Positions 28,443 through 37,131 of a stretch of DNA of 64,000 nucleotides are shown piece after piece. The stretch covers positions 124,001 to 188,000 of the forward strand of contig NZ_PQVG01000005.1 in NCBI RefSeq assembly GCF_002920895.1. The letters are read 5' to 3'. A program made the position numbers and the translations under genes. Position 1 is the first letter of the stretch. Every line of letters starts with the position of its first letter. The notes under the pieces are model-generated. The model was given only the letters and a program-made list of their open reading frames with translations. It searched no databases and was not told the DNA's origin. The stretch is from Flavobacterium alvei (GTDB lineage Bacteria > Bacteroidota > Bacteroidia > Flavobacteriales > Flavobacteriaceae).

Positions 28443-29717
28443 TTACAAGCCAGTAGCTACTGTTTTTAATCCTCTTTCGCCAATAAGATTATTTCTTACT
28501 GCAAGATCACGGTACAAACCAACTGGATTCAATGCTGCTCCAGAACGCAAACGCGCTTCGGCAACTAAAGCTCTAACATCTGTACGGAAAGCGTTTTGCA
28601 AAATCTCTTGCGCTTTTACCACATCGTTTTCTTCTTGTGCAATTTCCAATGCTTTTCTGTCAACAGAAAGTGCTTGAGCATAAGCAATCATAATAGCTTC
28701 AACAGATTGTAATAAATCTTCCATCGGATCTTTCACGTTGTGCGAAGCATCGATCATCCAGCCCAAATCTTTGGCGTGATTCATTCCTCTAGCATCCATT
28801 CCTTCTACCAATTCGTTGAAAATCAAGAATAGTTGGTAAGGCTTTAAAGCACCAGCTGTTAAATCGTCATCACCATATTTAGAATCATTGAAGTGGAAAC
28901 CTCCTAATTTGTCTTCCATTAATAACAATGAAACGATTTGTTCAATATTAGCATTTGGCAAATGGTGCCCCAAATCGACTAATGTTTTTGCTTTATCCCC
29001 TAATTTTTTTACATAAGAATACGATTGTCCCCAATCGGCTACTGTTGTTGAGTAGAAATTTGGTTCGGCACATTTGTACTCCAAAAATAATTTCCAATTA
29101 GAAGGTAAAGCAGCATATATTTCTTCTAAACTTTCTAAAGTGTTTTGGTAGGCTTTACGGAAATTCAATTGACCTGGAAAACAAGAACCATCGGCAAGCC
29201 AAACAGTCAATGACTCCGAACCCAATTCAATACCTTGTTGAATTACTTCGATATTGTGGGCAATGGCTTGTTTGCGCACCGCTTTGTTTACGTTTTGCAA
29301 AGAACCAAATTTATAAGAATGCTCTTGATCGGCTTGGTTTTGAAACGTGTTTGAATTTACTGCATCAAATTTCAATCCGTGTTGTGCTGCCAAAGCTTTA
29401 ATGGCATTACGATCGGTTGGAATATCCCAAGGAATGTGCAATGAGATAGCTCCAGAAGCCTTGTTCAAAGCGTGAAGCAAACCTACATCTTCGATTTTTT
29501 CTTCTAAAGAACGAGGTTCACCACCACCCGGAAAACGTCCAAAACGAGTTCCTCCTGTTCCTAAAGCCCAAGATGGAATGGCGATTTGAAAATCGATTAA
29601 TTTTTGAATAATATTTTCAGTTTCAGCAATTTCAGAAGCCGTGAAAACCAATTTATTTTGATGAGACTTTAGTAAACCCTCATTATGTGAAGCTATTTTG
29701 TTTGAATCAATTAGCAT
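28443..29717 (-). CDS. rhaI: L-rhamnose isomerase (TIM-barrel type)
   Basis: A 424-residue cytoplasmic sugar isomerase of the xylose-isomerase-like TIM-barrel fold. Features: AIPSWALGTGGTRFGRFPGGGEPRS near the N-terminus, LFLEYKCAEPNFYSTTVADWG, LVDLGHHLPNANIEQI and GGFHFNDSKYGDDDLTAG, which supply the metal-binding Glu/Asp/His residues. It interconverts L-rhamnose and L-rhamnulose with a divalent metal. This is the Pseudomonas-type isomerase rather than E. coli RhaA. It sits between the aldolase fusion and the kinase, in metabolic order. Confidence 0.9.
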   Translation of the reverse strand: MLIDSNKIASHNEGLLKSHQNKLVFTASEIAETENIIQKLIDFQIAIPSWALGTGGTRFGRFPGGGEPRSLEEKIEDVGLLHALNKASGAISLHIPWDIPTDRNAIKALAAQHGLKFDAVNSNTFQNQADQEHSYKFGSLQNVNKAVRKQAIAHNIEVIQQGIELGSESLTVWLADGSCFPGQLNFRKAYQNTLESLEEIYAALPSNWKLFLEYKCAEPNFYSTTVADWGQSYSYVKKLGDKAKTLVDLGHHLPNANIEQIVSLLLMEDKLGGFHFNDSKYGDDDLTAGALKPYQLFLIFNELVEGMDARGMNHAKDLGWMIDASHNVKDPMEDLLQSVEAIMIAYAQALSVDRKALEIAQEENDVVKAQEILQNAFRTDVRALVAEARLRSGAALNPVGLYRDLAVRNNLIGERGLKTVATGL

Positions 29718-29800
29718 AATATTTTTTTTAAGATAGTTAAATAGAAAAGGTATTGTAATGTGCAGTAAAACTTTAGATCATAATTATCTGAAAAATATAA

Positions 29801-29831
29801 ATCTAACGCCCGAAGAACTCGAACGTTAGAT
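29801..29831. repeat. Intercistronic hairpin between aldolase fusion and rhaI
   Basis: ATCTAACG (29801) pairs with CGTTAGAT (29831), loop 15 bases, in the 142-bp gap. On the minus strand the right side is T-rich (ATTTATATTTTT), so it could act as a partial terminator lowering expression of the genes after the aldolase fusion. Confidence 0.5.
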
Positions 29832-29859
29832 AAACAAATTACTAATCTAAAATTTAATA

Positions 29860-32001
29860 TTATCTATAAAAGCCCATAGATACACCACCGTCAACATTCA
29901 AAGCGTTTCCTGTTGATTTACCCAACAAGCCACCTACGAATGCAAAACAAGCATTGGCAATATCATCTGGCAATATAATTTCATTTAATAAAGTACGTTT
30001 TGCGTAGTATGCAGGCAATTCAGCCACAGTAATACCATACGCTTTTGCACGACCTTCTGCCCATCCACCTGACCATATATTAGAATCAGAGATTACAGCA
30101 TCAGGATTTACTGTATTCACACGGATTTTATCCGCTCCAACTTCAGCAGCCATCAAACGAGTCAAATGCGCTTGAGCCGCTTTGGCAGATCCGTAACCAG
30201 GATTATTTGGTCCTGCAACCACTGCATTTTTAGATACAATGTTTACGATATCGCCACCAAAACCTTGTTTGCGCATTACTTCGATTCCAGCTTTAGAAAC
30301 AATAAATTGTCCTTTCACCAAAATATCGTATAATCTATCCCACTCTTCTAATGAATGTTCAGCGATAGATTTTGAAATACTGATTCCAGCATTGTTCACA
30401 ATAATATCAGCTCCACCAAATGCTAAACAAGCAGCATCTAAAGCCAATTCAGTGCTTTTTTCATCAGTTACATTCAATAAAGTACTAGAAACTGCATCTT
30501 TACCAAAAGCTTTAACGAAATCAGCAGTTGCGCCTTGCAAACGCTCTTCGTTAATATCATTGATAACTACACAAGCACCTTCTTCGGCGAATTTTTTAGC
30601 GATAGCTTTTCCAATTCCACCCGCAGAACCAGTAATCAAAGCGATTCTTCCAGATAGTGCTTTTGGTTTTGGCATACGTTGCAATTTAGCTTCTTCTAAC
30701 AACCAATATTCGATGTCAAAAGCTTCTTGACGTGGCAATGATGTATATTCTGAAACTGCTTCAGCACCTTTCATTACGTTTACCGCATTGGTATAATATT
30801 CAGCTGCTAAACGAGCCATTGTTTTGTCTTTTGCAAAAGTAAACATACCAACTCCAGGATATAAAATTACAACTGGATTCGGGTCACGCATCGCTGGTGA
30901 GTTTGATTTTTTGCAAGTATTGTGATACTCTTTGTACATTTCACGGTAAGCCTCAAAAGCAGGAGTTAATTTTGCTTTGATAGCAGCTACATCTGATAAA
31001 TCTTCGTTTGGAGCCAATTCAATTACTAAAGGACTGATTTTAGTTCTCAAGAAGTGATCTGGACAAGAAGTTCCAAGAGGAGCTAATTTATCCAAATCAT
31101 TGGAGTTGATGAATTCCAATACTCTAGCATCATCTGTATAGTGACCAATCATTTTACGTTCTGAAGAACAGAAACCTCTCAAGATTGGAGCTAATTTTGC
31201 AGCTTGCAATTGGCGAGCATCTTCTGGAAGACTTTCTATTTTTTGACCTCCAAAAACTGGACGAGTCTTTCCGTAGTTACTTTCTAAAAATTCAGCACAT
31301 TTTTCGATAACTTCCAATGTATTGATGTAGCTTTCGTAAGCCGTGTCTCCCCAAGTAAACAAACCGTGAGAACCTAACATTACTCCTTTTAGTTTTTTTC
31401 CCTTTGCTTCAGCTTCTTGCAAGCAAGCACGCATTTGAAGACCTAAATCAAAACCTGGACGTTGCCATCCCACCCAACCGATTTCTCCGTTGAATAATTC
31501 TTCTGTGATTTTCTTACCATCTTTTGCAGCAGCGATTGCAATTGCAGCATCTGGGTGCAAGTGATCGATGTGTTTGAAAGGCAAGAAACCGTGCAATGGC
31601 GTATCGATAGAAGGTGCTTTTGACGCTAAATCAAAAATACAGTGGTTGAACAATTCCACCATTTCGTCTTCGAATTCGATTCCTCTGTACACATTTTCAA
31701 GGTTAAGCAATCTCTCTAAATAAAGTGCCGCACAACCTGATTTGGTTAATGTCCCAATATCTCCTCCAGAACCTTTAATCCACATTACTTCTGAAGCGGC
31801 TCCTGTCAATGGATCTTTATCAGTTATTTTTACAGAAGTATTTCCACCTCCGTAGTTTGTTAATCTTAAATCCGCTCCTAATAAATTAGAACGGTAAATA
31901 AATAATGCTACTTCATCTCCAGCCATTGATGCGGCTTTAGCTTCATCCCATAGGTAGCTTACGTGCTTAAAAGTCATGTTGTTTGAATTTATATTTGACA
32001 T
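29860..32001 (-). CDS. Bifunctional rhamnulose-1-phosphate aldolase / lactaldehyde dehydrogenase (class II aldolase + SDR)
   Basis: A 713-residue cytoplasmic fusion. Residues ~15-440 are a class II aldolase domain with zinc-binding histidines in FKHIDHLHPDAAIAIA and LGSHGLFTWGD, and MWIKGSGGDIGTLTKSG. Residues ~445-713 are a short-chain dehydrogenase: GSAGGIGKAIAKKF for NAD binding, NNAGIS, and the catalytic YGSAK. This RhaEW-type enzyme cleaves L-rhamnulose-1-phosphate to DHAP and L-lactaldehyde and then oxidises the aldehyde to L-lactate. This explains why the lut genes are in the same operon. Confidence 0.9.
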   Translation of the reverse strand: MSNINSNNMTFKHVSYLWDEAKAASMAGDEVALFIYRSNLLGADLRLTNYGGGNTSVKITDKDPLTGAASEVMWIKGSGGDIGTLTKSGCAALYLERLLNLENVYRGIEFEDEMVELFNHCIFDLASKAPSIDTPLHGFLPFKHIDHLHPDAAIAIAAAKDGKKITEELFNGEIGWVGWQRPGFDLGLQMRACLQEAEAKGKKLKGVMLGSHGLFTWGDTAYESYINTLEVIEKCAEFLESNYGKTRPVFGGQKIESLPEDARQLQAAKLAPILRGFCSSERKMIGHYTDDARVLEFINSNDLDKLAPLGTSCPDHFLRTKISPLVIELAPNEDLSDVAAIKAKLTPAFEAYREMYKEYHNTCKKSNSPAMRDPNPVVILYPGVGMFTFAKDKTMARLAAEYYTNAVNVMKGAEAVSEYTSLPRQEAFDIEYWLLEEAKLQRMPKPKALSGRIALITGSAGGIGKAIAKKFAEEGACVVINDINEERLQGATADFVKAFGKDAVSSTLLNVTDEKSTELALDAACLAFGGADIIVNNAGISISKSIAEHSLEEWDRLYDILVKGQFIVSKAGIEVMRKQGFGGDIVNIVSKNAVVAGPNNPGYGSAKAAQAHLTRLMAAEVGADKIRVNTVNPDAVISDSNIWSGGWAEGRAKAYGITVAELPAYYAKRTLLNEIILPDDIANACFAFVGGLLGKSTGNALNVDGGVSMGFYR

Positions 32002-32035
32002 TGTTTTTGATTTAATATTGTTACTAATTATAAGT

Positions 32036-33085
32036 TTAAAGCGAATTTCCGATTCCTACGATTACAATCGAAGCAAGGATAAGACCAATACCTATAAGAA
32101 ATGTATTGAAGGTTTTTTTAGAAACACCCGTCCATTCTTTTAAGTAAAAACCCCAAAAGTTGGCCGTTAAAATAATTGTTGCCATGTGTAAAATCCATGA
32201 ACTAGCACCATTTCCTAATTTGCTTTCGCCCATTCCATAAAAAAAGAATTGCAAAAACCACATGGTTCCTGCCAAAGCCGAAAACATAATATTTTTAGTT
32301 ATTGGAGTTTGGCTATTGGTATAATCTCCAAAAGTTTTGTTTTTAAAATTAAGATACATACACCATAAAAAATTGATGGTCAATCCCCCCCAAAGGATTA
32401 CGATATAAGTTACATTGTTTTGAAACAATGGATTAAAACCCTGTGCAACGGCTTCTTCTGCCATTGGTTTTCCTGCTTCAATTCCGAAATTGAAAAAAGA
32501 ACTCAAAATACCCGATATTATGGCAATAATCAAACCTTTTACAAGGCTAAAATCTTTGTCTTTGTCTTCATGACCTGTAGCAAAATCTTTTTCTTTAAGC
32601 ATTCCTGCTTTTCCTGAAAAGGCAATACCTACTAAACAAACCACAACCCCCAACAAAACCATTTGTCCGCCTGTGCTATGCAACATATCGGTAAAAGAGG
32701 TTTTGCCTGCTACTGGATAAAAGTTATAATATATGGAAGGAACCAATGCTCCAAAAGCAGAACAAAAACCTAATGTTATCGAATTACCCAATGACATCCC
32801 CAAGTAGCGAACTCCAAGACCATAAGTAAGTCCCCCAATTCCCCAAATCAATCCCATAGTATAAGTAACCGCTTTTACAGTTGGCGCAGCATTACTGATA
32901 ATATCAACAAATCCAGGAACGGTCAAATAAGCGGCAAGTGGCGGAACAATCAACCAAGAGAAAAATCCTCCAATTATCCAATAGCTTTCCCAAGCCCATC
33001 CCCTAACTTTTTTGTAGGGCATATAAAAACTTCCTGATGAAAAACCTCCTATGGAGTGAAAAATAATTCCGAGTAATACTTGCAT
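32036..33085 (-). CDS. rhaT: L-rhamnose:H+ symporter
   Basis: A 349-residue polytopic membrane protein with about ten helices. The N-terminus LLGIIFHSIGGFSSGSFYMPYKKVRGWAWESYW and LTYGLGVRYLGMSLGNSITLGFCSAFGALVP are close to the RhaT family. It imports L-rhamnose with protons across the inner membrane. It is the first gene of the rhamnose operon, 34 bp before the aldolase fusion, and is transcribed away from the GntR regulator. A separate SSS symporter belongs to the other rhamnose locus. Confidence 0.9.
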   Translation of the reverse strand: MQVLLGIIFHSIGGFSSGSFYMPYKKVRGWAWESYWIIGGFFSWLIVPPLAAYLTVPGFVDIISNAAPTVKAVTYTMGLIWGIGGLTYGLGVRYLGMSLGNSITLGFCSAFGALVPSIYYNFYPVAGKTSFTDMLHSTGGQMVLLGVVVCLVGIAFSGKAGMLKEKDFATGHEDKDKDFSLVKGLIIAIISGILSSFFNFGIEAGKPMAEEAVAQGFNPLFQNNVTYIVILWGGLTINFLWCMYLNFKNKTFGDYTNSQTPITKNIMFSALAGTMWFLQFFFYGMGESKLGNGASSWILHMATIILTANFWGFYLKEWTGVSKKTFNTFLIGIGLILASIVIVGIGNSL

Positions 33086-33592
33086 TTGATAATTAATTAA
33101 TAGGTTATTTTATACTTTAGTTTCTAAGTCAATCGTTATAGTGACGTAAAATAAATGAATATGAAAAACAAAACTATCCTGTACTATCCTTTAAAGCACC
33201 ATATTTTTTTTGATGAGTAATTTTAATCTTTCAAAACCACATAATATTAAATTTATATCTTAATTTTTAATGAATTATGCTCTGATAAATTTCCATTTTT
33301 AATGCAAACAATGTGTAAAATGTTAAAAATAAACACTTTAAAGTTTCTAAATTTACCGTTAAAGTATTCGGCTTTTTGATTAAAAAGACATACTTTTGAA
33401 TAATCTATTTTTAACTAATATTGATTCTTTATAAAATATCGAAAACAAAAACTGAAACTAATTATTCTATTTAGAATTTTCAGCCAAAACATGACAGAAT
33501 AAAATAAATAGTAATAAACATTAAACAGTTAGTTTTACCTATATTCTTTACTTTTGCAAAAAAAATAATCAAATTATAAAATATTTTTTAAT
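33086..33592. promoter_or_regulatory. Divergent regulatory region, rhaT operon / GntR regulator
   Basis: A 507-bp, very AT-rich gap without a gene. On the minus strand TAGTTTTG (33176 to 33169) could be the TAnnTTTG box for rhaT. It overlaps a direct repeat ACTATCCT-GT-ACTATCCT (33173-33190), a candidate operator. On the plus strand TACTTTTG at 33549-33556 could serve the GntR gene, 36 bp before its start. All are by-eye matches. Confidence 0.4.
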
Positions 33593-34639
33593 ATGAATAT
33601 GATTCAATTTATTAAAATAGATGAACATTCGCGAGTACCAAAATACAAGCAAATTGTTGACTCGATTATTTTTAATATCTCTATAGGAAATCTAAAAATT
33701 GACCAAAAAATACCTTCGATCAATAGATTTAGTGAAGATTTTTATATTTCTAGAGATACTGTTGAAAAAGCATACAACATCCTAAAAGAACGTGAAATAA
33801 TTTCTTCCATCAAAGGAAAAGGGTATTATATTACTGGAACAAAATTAGTTTCAAAGCTTAATATTCTATTTTTAATAAATAAATTAAGCACTTACAAAAT
33901 GACTATTTACAATTCTTTTGTAAATAGCATTGGCACAAATTCGAATACCGATTTACAAATATACCACTGTGACGAATCCTTGTTTTTGAATTTATTGGAC
34001 AAAAACAAAAACAACTATGATTACTATGTAATAATGCCACATTTTAAAACTAATGATTCAAGACATGTTAGTTTTACCACTGAAATTATCGATGCTATAA
34101 AACAAATTCCGAAAGAAAAACTAATAGTTTTAGACAATATAAAGCTAGCTTTAGATAACGATATAATAGAAATATATCAGGATTTTGAAAACGATATTTA
34201 TAACGCACTTATCGAAGGTCTTCCTAAAATAAACAACTACGATAAACTTATATTAGTATATCCTGAAAAAGCTGTTTATCCCTATCCTAGAAGGATTTTA
34301 AGTGGTTTTAAGAAATTTTGCGGAGAACATTCAATCAGTTTTGAAATTCTCAATGAAGTATATGACGATATGGTTATCAAAAAAGGTGATTTATTTATCA
34401 CCATCGAAGAATCTGACTTGGTTAATTTGGTCAAAATCATTCGAGATTCCAAACTTACTTTAGGCAAAGACATTGGCATCATCTCATACAACGACACTCC
34501 TCTAAAAGAATTACTAGGCATTACCGTTATTTCTACTGACTTCAAAGTTATGGGTGAAACCGCTTCGTTTATGATTCTCAACAAAGAAAAAGGAAAAGTA
34601 AAAGTTCCTTTTAATTTTATAGACCGAAATTCAATTTAA
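33593..34639 (+). CDS. GntR-type transcriptional regulator of the rhamnose operon
   Basis: A 348-residue protein with a GntR winged helix at ~8-78 (VPKYKQIVDSIIFNISIGNL, then KIPSINRFSEDFYISRDTVEKAYNIL and KGKGYYITG). The C-terminal ~260 residues are a periplasmic-binding-protein-like ligand domain as in LacI regulators. It is transcribed divergently from rhaT and so most likely controls the rhamnose/lactate operon in response to rhamnose or a pathway intermediate. Its stop is followed by an intrinsic terminator at 34660-34694. Confidence 0.85.
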   Translation: MNMIQFIKIDEHSRVPKYKQIVDSIIFNISIGNLKIDQKIPSINRFSEDFYISRDTVEKAYNILKEREIISSIKGKGYYITGTKLVSKLNILFLINKLSTYKMTIYNSFVNSIGTNSNTDLQIYHCDESLFLNLLDKNKNNYDYYVIMPHFKTNDSRHVSFTTEIIDAIKQIPKEKLIVLDNIKLALDNDIIEIYQDFENDIYNALIEGLPKINNYDKLILVYPEKAVYPYPRRILSGFKKFCGEHSISFEILNEVYDDMVIKKGDLFITIEESDLVNLVKIIRDSKLTLGKDIGIISYNDTPLKELLGITVISTDFKVMGETASFMILNKEKGKVKVPFNFIDRNSI

Positions 34640-34659
34640 ACCAAAAAATACAAAAAAAA

Positions 34660-34694
34660 AGCCTTGTAATTATATGGTTACGAGGCTATTTTTT
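34660..34694 (+). terminator. Intrinsic terminator of the GntR regulator gene
   Basis: AGCCTTGTAA pairs with TTACGAGGCT around an 8-base loop, followed by a T-run (34689-34694). Confidence 0.75.
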
Positions 34695-34744
34695 ATAAAA
34701 ATACAGACTTAAATTCACGTCATTCCTGATATAAAATAAAAAGA

Positions 34745-34771
34745 CACTCGCTTGAGTGGTTTTTCGTGAAC
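34745..34771. repeat. Direct repeat of the tRNA-Arg 3' flank (copy 1)
   Basis: These 27 bases (a CACTC/GAGTG stem, a T-run, then GTGAAC) match 36524-36550 at 25 positions. The second copy runs into the 3' end of the tRNA-Arg gene. The two direct copies bracket the FAD monooxygenase gene. Confidence 0.55.
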
Positions 34772-34988
34772 TCTATAGACTTATTCTCGAATCAAATAGT
34801 AGTGTTTCTAAAAAATCCGTGAAAAAGAAGTATGCTCATCCCTCCTATACTATAAATTAATTTCTGACTATAGCTTGAAAAAACGATTAAAATTAAACCC
34901 TACAATTCTAATTGCTAGAAATCCTTAACTTTGCCCAACCATAATCAATACTATAAGCAAGTTTTCTTTTATAGAAAATCAAAATCAA

Positions 34989-36461
34989 GTGAAAAAAATA
35001 AAAGATAAAAAAGAAGACAACAAAACATCAAGTTGGACTGTTTGTCCTGAATGCAAGGGATACAGCAAAAAAAGTCGCGGAATAACCAAAAAAGCGTTAC
35101 TCAAATACCAAAAAGCCTTCGATCAATTTGAAAAAACAAACAACGAAGGAACACCTCCTGTTTTACCTAAAGGCCATTTGCATTTATGCCCAAAATGCGA
35201 TGGTTCTGGATTGATTTCTTCCGCTAATTTCCCTATACCTGACACAGAGAATTATCCTCACGTTGCTATTATTGGAGGCGGTATCGGAGGCGTGGCTCTT
35301 GCGGTTGCCTGCTTACACCGCAGAATTCCTTTCACTCTTTTTGAACGTGACACTAACTTCGAGGCTCGATCTCAAGGCTACGGACTCACTTTGCAACAAG
35401 CCAGTAAAGTAATCGAAGGATTCGGTATTGTTGCATTAGACGAAGGAGTGATTTCAACAAGACATTTGGTGCATGCCACTGATGGAAAAGTAATCGGTGA
35501 ATGGGGAACCCGAAAATGGATTCAATCGGAGGTAAAAACTTCTTCGAAACGTTCCAACATACATATCGCACGGCAATCCTTACGATTGGCACTATTGGAG
35601 CAACTCGGCGGAAATGATGCAGTAAAATGGGGACACCAGTTAATTGATTTTAAGAAAAGTGATGGCGAAGGTGTTGAACTCCACTTTCAAGTTGATGGCA
35701 ATATCAAAACGGCCAAGTCAGATCTTGTCGTAGGAGCCGATGGCATTCGCAGCTTGGTACGAAAACTAATAATTGGTGAAGACAGTACCCCTTTACGGTA
35801 CTTGGGTTGTATCGTGATTTTGGGCATTTGTCCTTTGAGTGAGCTCGAAGACCACGACAATCCTTTACTGGATTCGGCCACCGTATTTCAAACTGCCAAT
35901 GGTAATGAGCGAATCTACATTATGCCTTACACCTCCGATTCGGTTATGTGGCAACTTAGTTTTCCAATGTCTGAAAAAGATGCCAAGGCACTAAGCACCA
36001 AAGGACCGCAAGCACTCAAGGAAGAAGCCTGCCGCAGAACGCAGTGGCACGATCCTATTCCTCAGATTTTATCGGCAACCCTGGAAGCTCAGATTTCTGG
36101 CTATCCTGTGTATGACCGTGAATTACTTAAACAAGAATTACTAGAAAAATCAGGTCAAGTAACTTTGATTGGAGATGCGGCTCACCCAATGAGTCCATTC
36201 AAAGGACAGGGAGCCAATCAAGCCTTGCTAGATGCACTCGCACTCGCACGAGGAATCACGAGAGGATGCAGGCCTTCATCACAATGGCGAAAAATCGGAA
36301 TCAGAAAAAGTGTGCTATCCGAGTTTGAATCCGAAATGTTGGCGCGTAGTGCTGTCAAAGTGAAAGATTCAGCCGAAGCCGCAGACTTCCTGCACTCCGA
36401 AATTGTGCTTTATGAAAGTGATGCGCCTAGAAGAAGGTTTGTGAAAAGAAAAGACAATTAA
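34989..36461 (+). CDS. FAD-dependent monooxygenase with N-terminal CxxCxG zinc-finger-like segment
   Basis: A 490-residue protein with a GTG start at 34989; no upstream ATG fits. Residues ~17-75 hold CPECKGYSKKS and CPKCDGSGL, two CxxCxG pairs like half of a DnaJ zinc finger, separated by a basic helical stretch. Residues ~88-490 are a class A flavin monooxygenase: VAIIGGGIGGVALAVACL for FAD, GADGIRSLVRKL, and GDAAHPMSPFKGQGANQALLDALALARG for the flavin ribityl. Such enzymes hydroxylate aromatic compounds; TetX-like and salicylate hydroxylase-like members are relatives. Substrate unknown. Terminator-like direct repeats flank it. Confidence 0.8.
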   Translation: MKKIKDKKEDNKTSSWTVCPECKGYSKKSRGITKKALLKYQKAFDQFEKTNNEGTPPVLPKGHLHLCPKCDGSGLISSANFPIPDTENYPHVAIIGGGIGGVALAVACLHRRIPFTLFERDTNFEARSQGYGLTLQQASKVIEGFGIVALDEGVISTRHLVHATDGKVIGEWGTRKWIQSEVKTSSKRSNIHIARQSLRLALLEQLGGNDAVKWGHQLIDFKKSDGEGVELHFQVDGNIKTAKSDLVVGADGIRSLVRKLIIGEDSTPLRYLGCIVILGICPLSELEDHDNPLLDSATVFQTANGNERIYIMPYTSDSVMWQLSFPMSEKDAKALSTKGPQALKEEACRRTQWHDPIPQILSATLEAQISGYPVYDRELLKQELLEKSGQVTLIGDAAHPMSPFKGQGANQALLDALALARGITRGCRPSSQWRKIGIRKSVLSEFESEMLARSAVKVKDSAEAADFLHSEIVLYESDAPRRRFVKRKDN

Positions 36462-36520
36462 TAATACCTTTCCTTTTAATGCTAAATTTTAAAACTTTTG
36501 AATTTTAAATAAAACAAAAA

Positions 36521-36544
36521 AACCACTCGATTGAGTGGTTTTTT
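36521..36544. terminator. Bidirectional terminator, FAD gene / tRNA operon
   Basis: AACCACTC pairs with GAGTGGTT around GATT, with A-run before and T-run after. It ends transcription from the FAD gene (plus) and the tRNA cluster (minus). Confidence 0.75.
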
Positions 36545-36545
36545 G

Positions 36546-36619
<74 letters not shown>

Positions 36620-36650
36620 ATTTGTTTTAAAACTTATGGAAAAGTTTTGG

Positions 36651-36725
36651 TCGGGGTGGCAGGATTCGAACCTGCGGCCTCCTGCTCCCAAAGCAGGCGC
36701 GATAACCGAGCTACGCTACACCCCG
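36651..36725 (-). tRNA. tRNA-Pro (anticodon TGG)
   Basis: On the minus strand: acceptor CGGGGTG pairs with CACCCCG, D-arm GCGTAGCTCGGTTATCGCGC, anticodon stem CCTGC/GCAGG with loop TTTGGGA, T-arm GCAGGTTCGAATCCTGC, discriminator A. CCA is not encoded. Confidence 0.95.
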
Positions 36726-36739
36726 AAGTGCAAAAAAAG

Positions 36740-36826
36740 CGGAGAGTAAGGGATTCGAACCCTTGGTACAGTTCCCCATACGCTTGTTTAGCAAACAAGT
36801 CCTTTCGGCCACTCAGGCAACTCTCC
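36740..36826 (-). tRNA. tRNA-Ser (anticodon GCT)
   Basis: On the minus strand: acceptor GGAGAGT pairs with ACTCTCC, anticodon stem CTTGT/ACAAG with loop TTGCTAA, the long variable arm expected for serine, and T-arm AAGGGTTCGAATCCCTT. Discriminator G. It reads AGC/AGT codons. It is the first tRNA of the cluster. Confidence 0.95.
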
Positions 36827-37131
36827 AATATAAGAACTTATATTTCTTTTAAGCGGTTGCAAATGTAAGTTTCTATTCTATATTTCACAAATAATTACCC
36901 TCTTTTTTTAAATGTTTTTTCAATAGCTATTTAAAATCATTAACAATCAAACGCATAGCCAAATAAAAAATATACATTTTGAATACATTTTAATTATTCT
37001 TACCAAATAACAACCTAAAAAATTAATAATAAATATTTAATAGGCAAGAGAATATATTATTATCAAATTGTAATTTAGATTTTACTCAAATTGATTAAAT
37101 TCGCATCTCAAACAATGCTTATTCACAACTC

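Larger units (their letters stand above)
34640..34988. other. Gene-free gap with two hairpins
   Basis: About 350 bp without a gene. It holds the GntR terminator (34660-34694) and a second terminator-like stem at 34745-34765, whose sequence with flanks matches the one beside tRNA-Arg. The remainder up to the GTG of the FAD gene shows nothing I can name. Confidence 0.6.
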
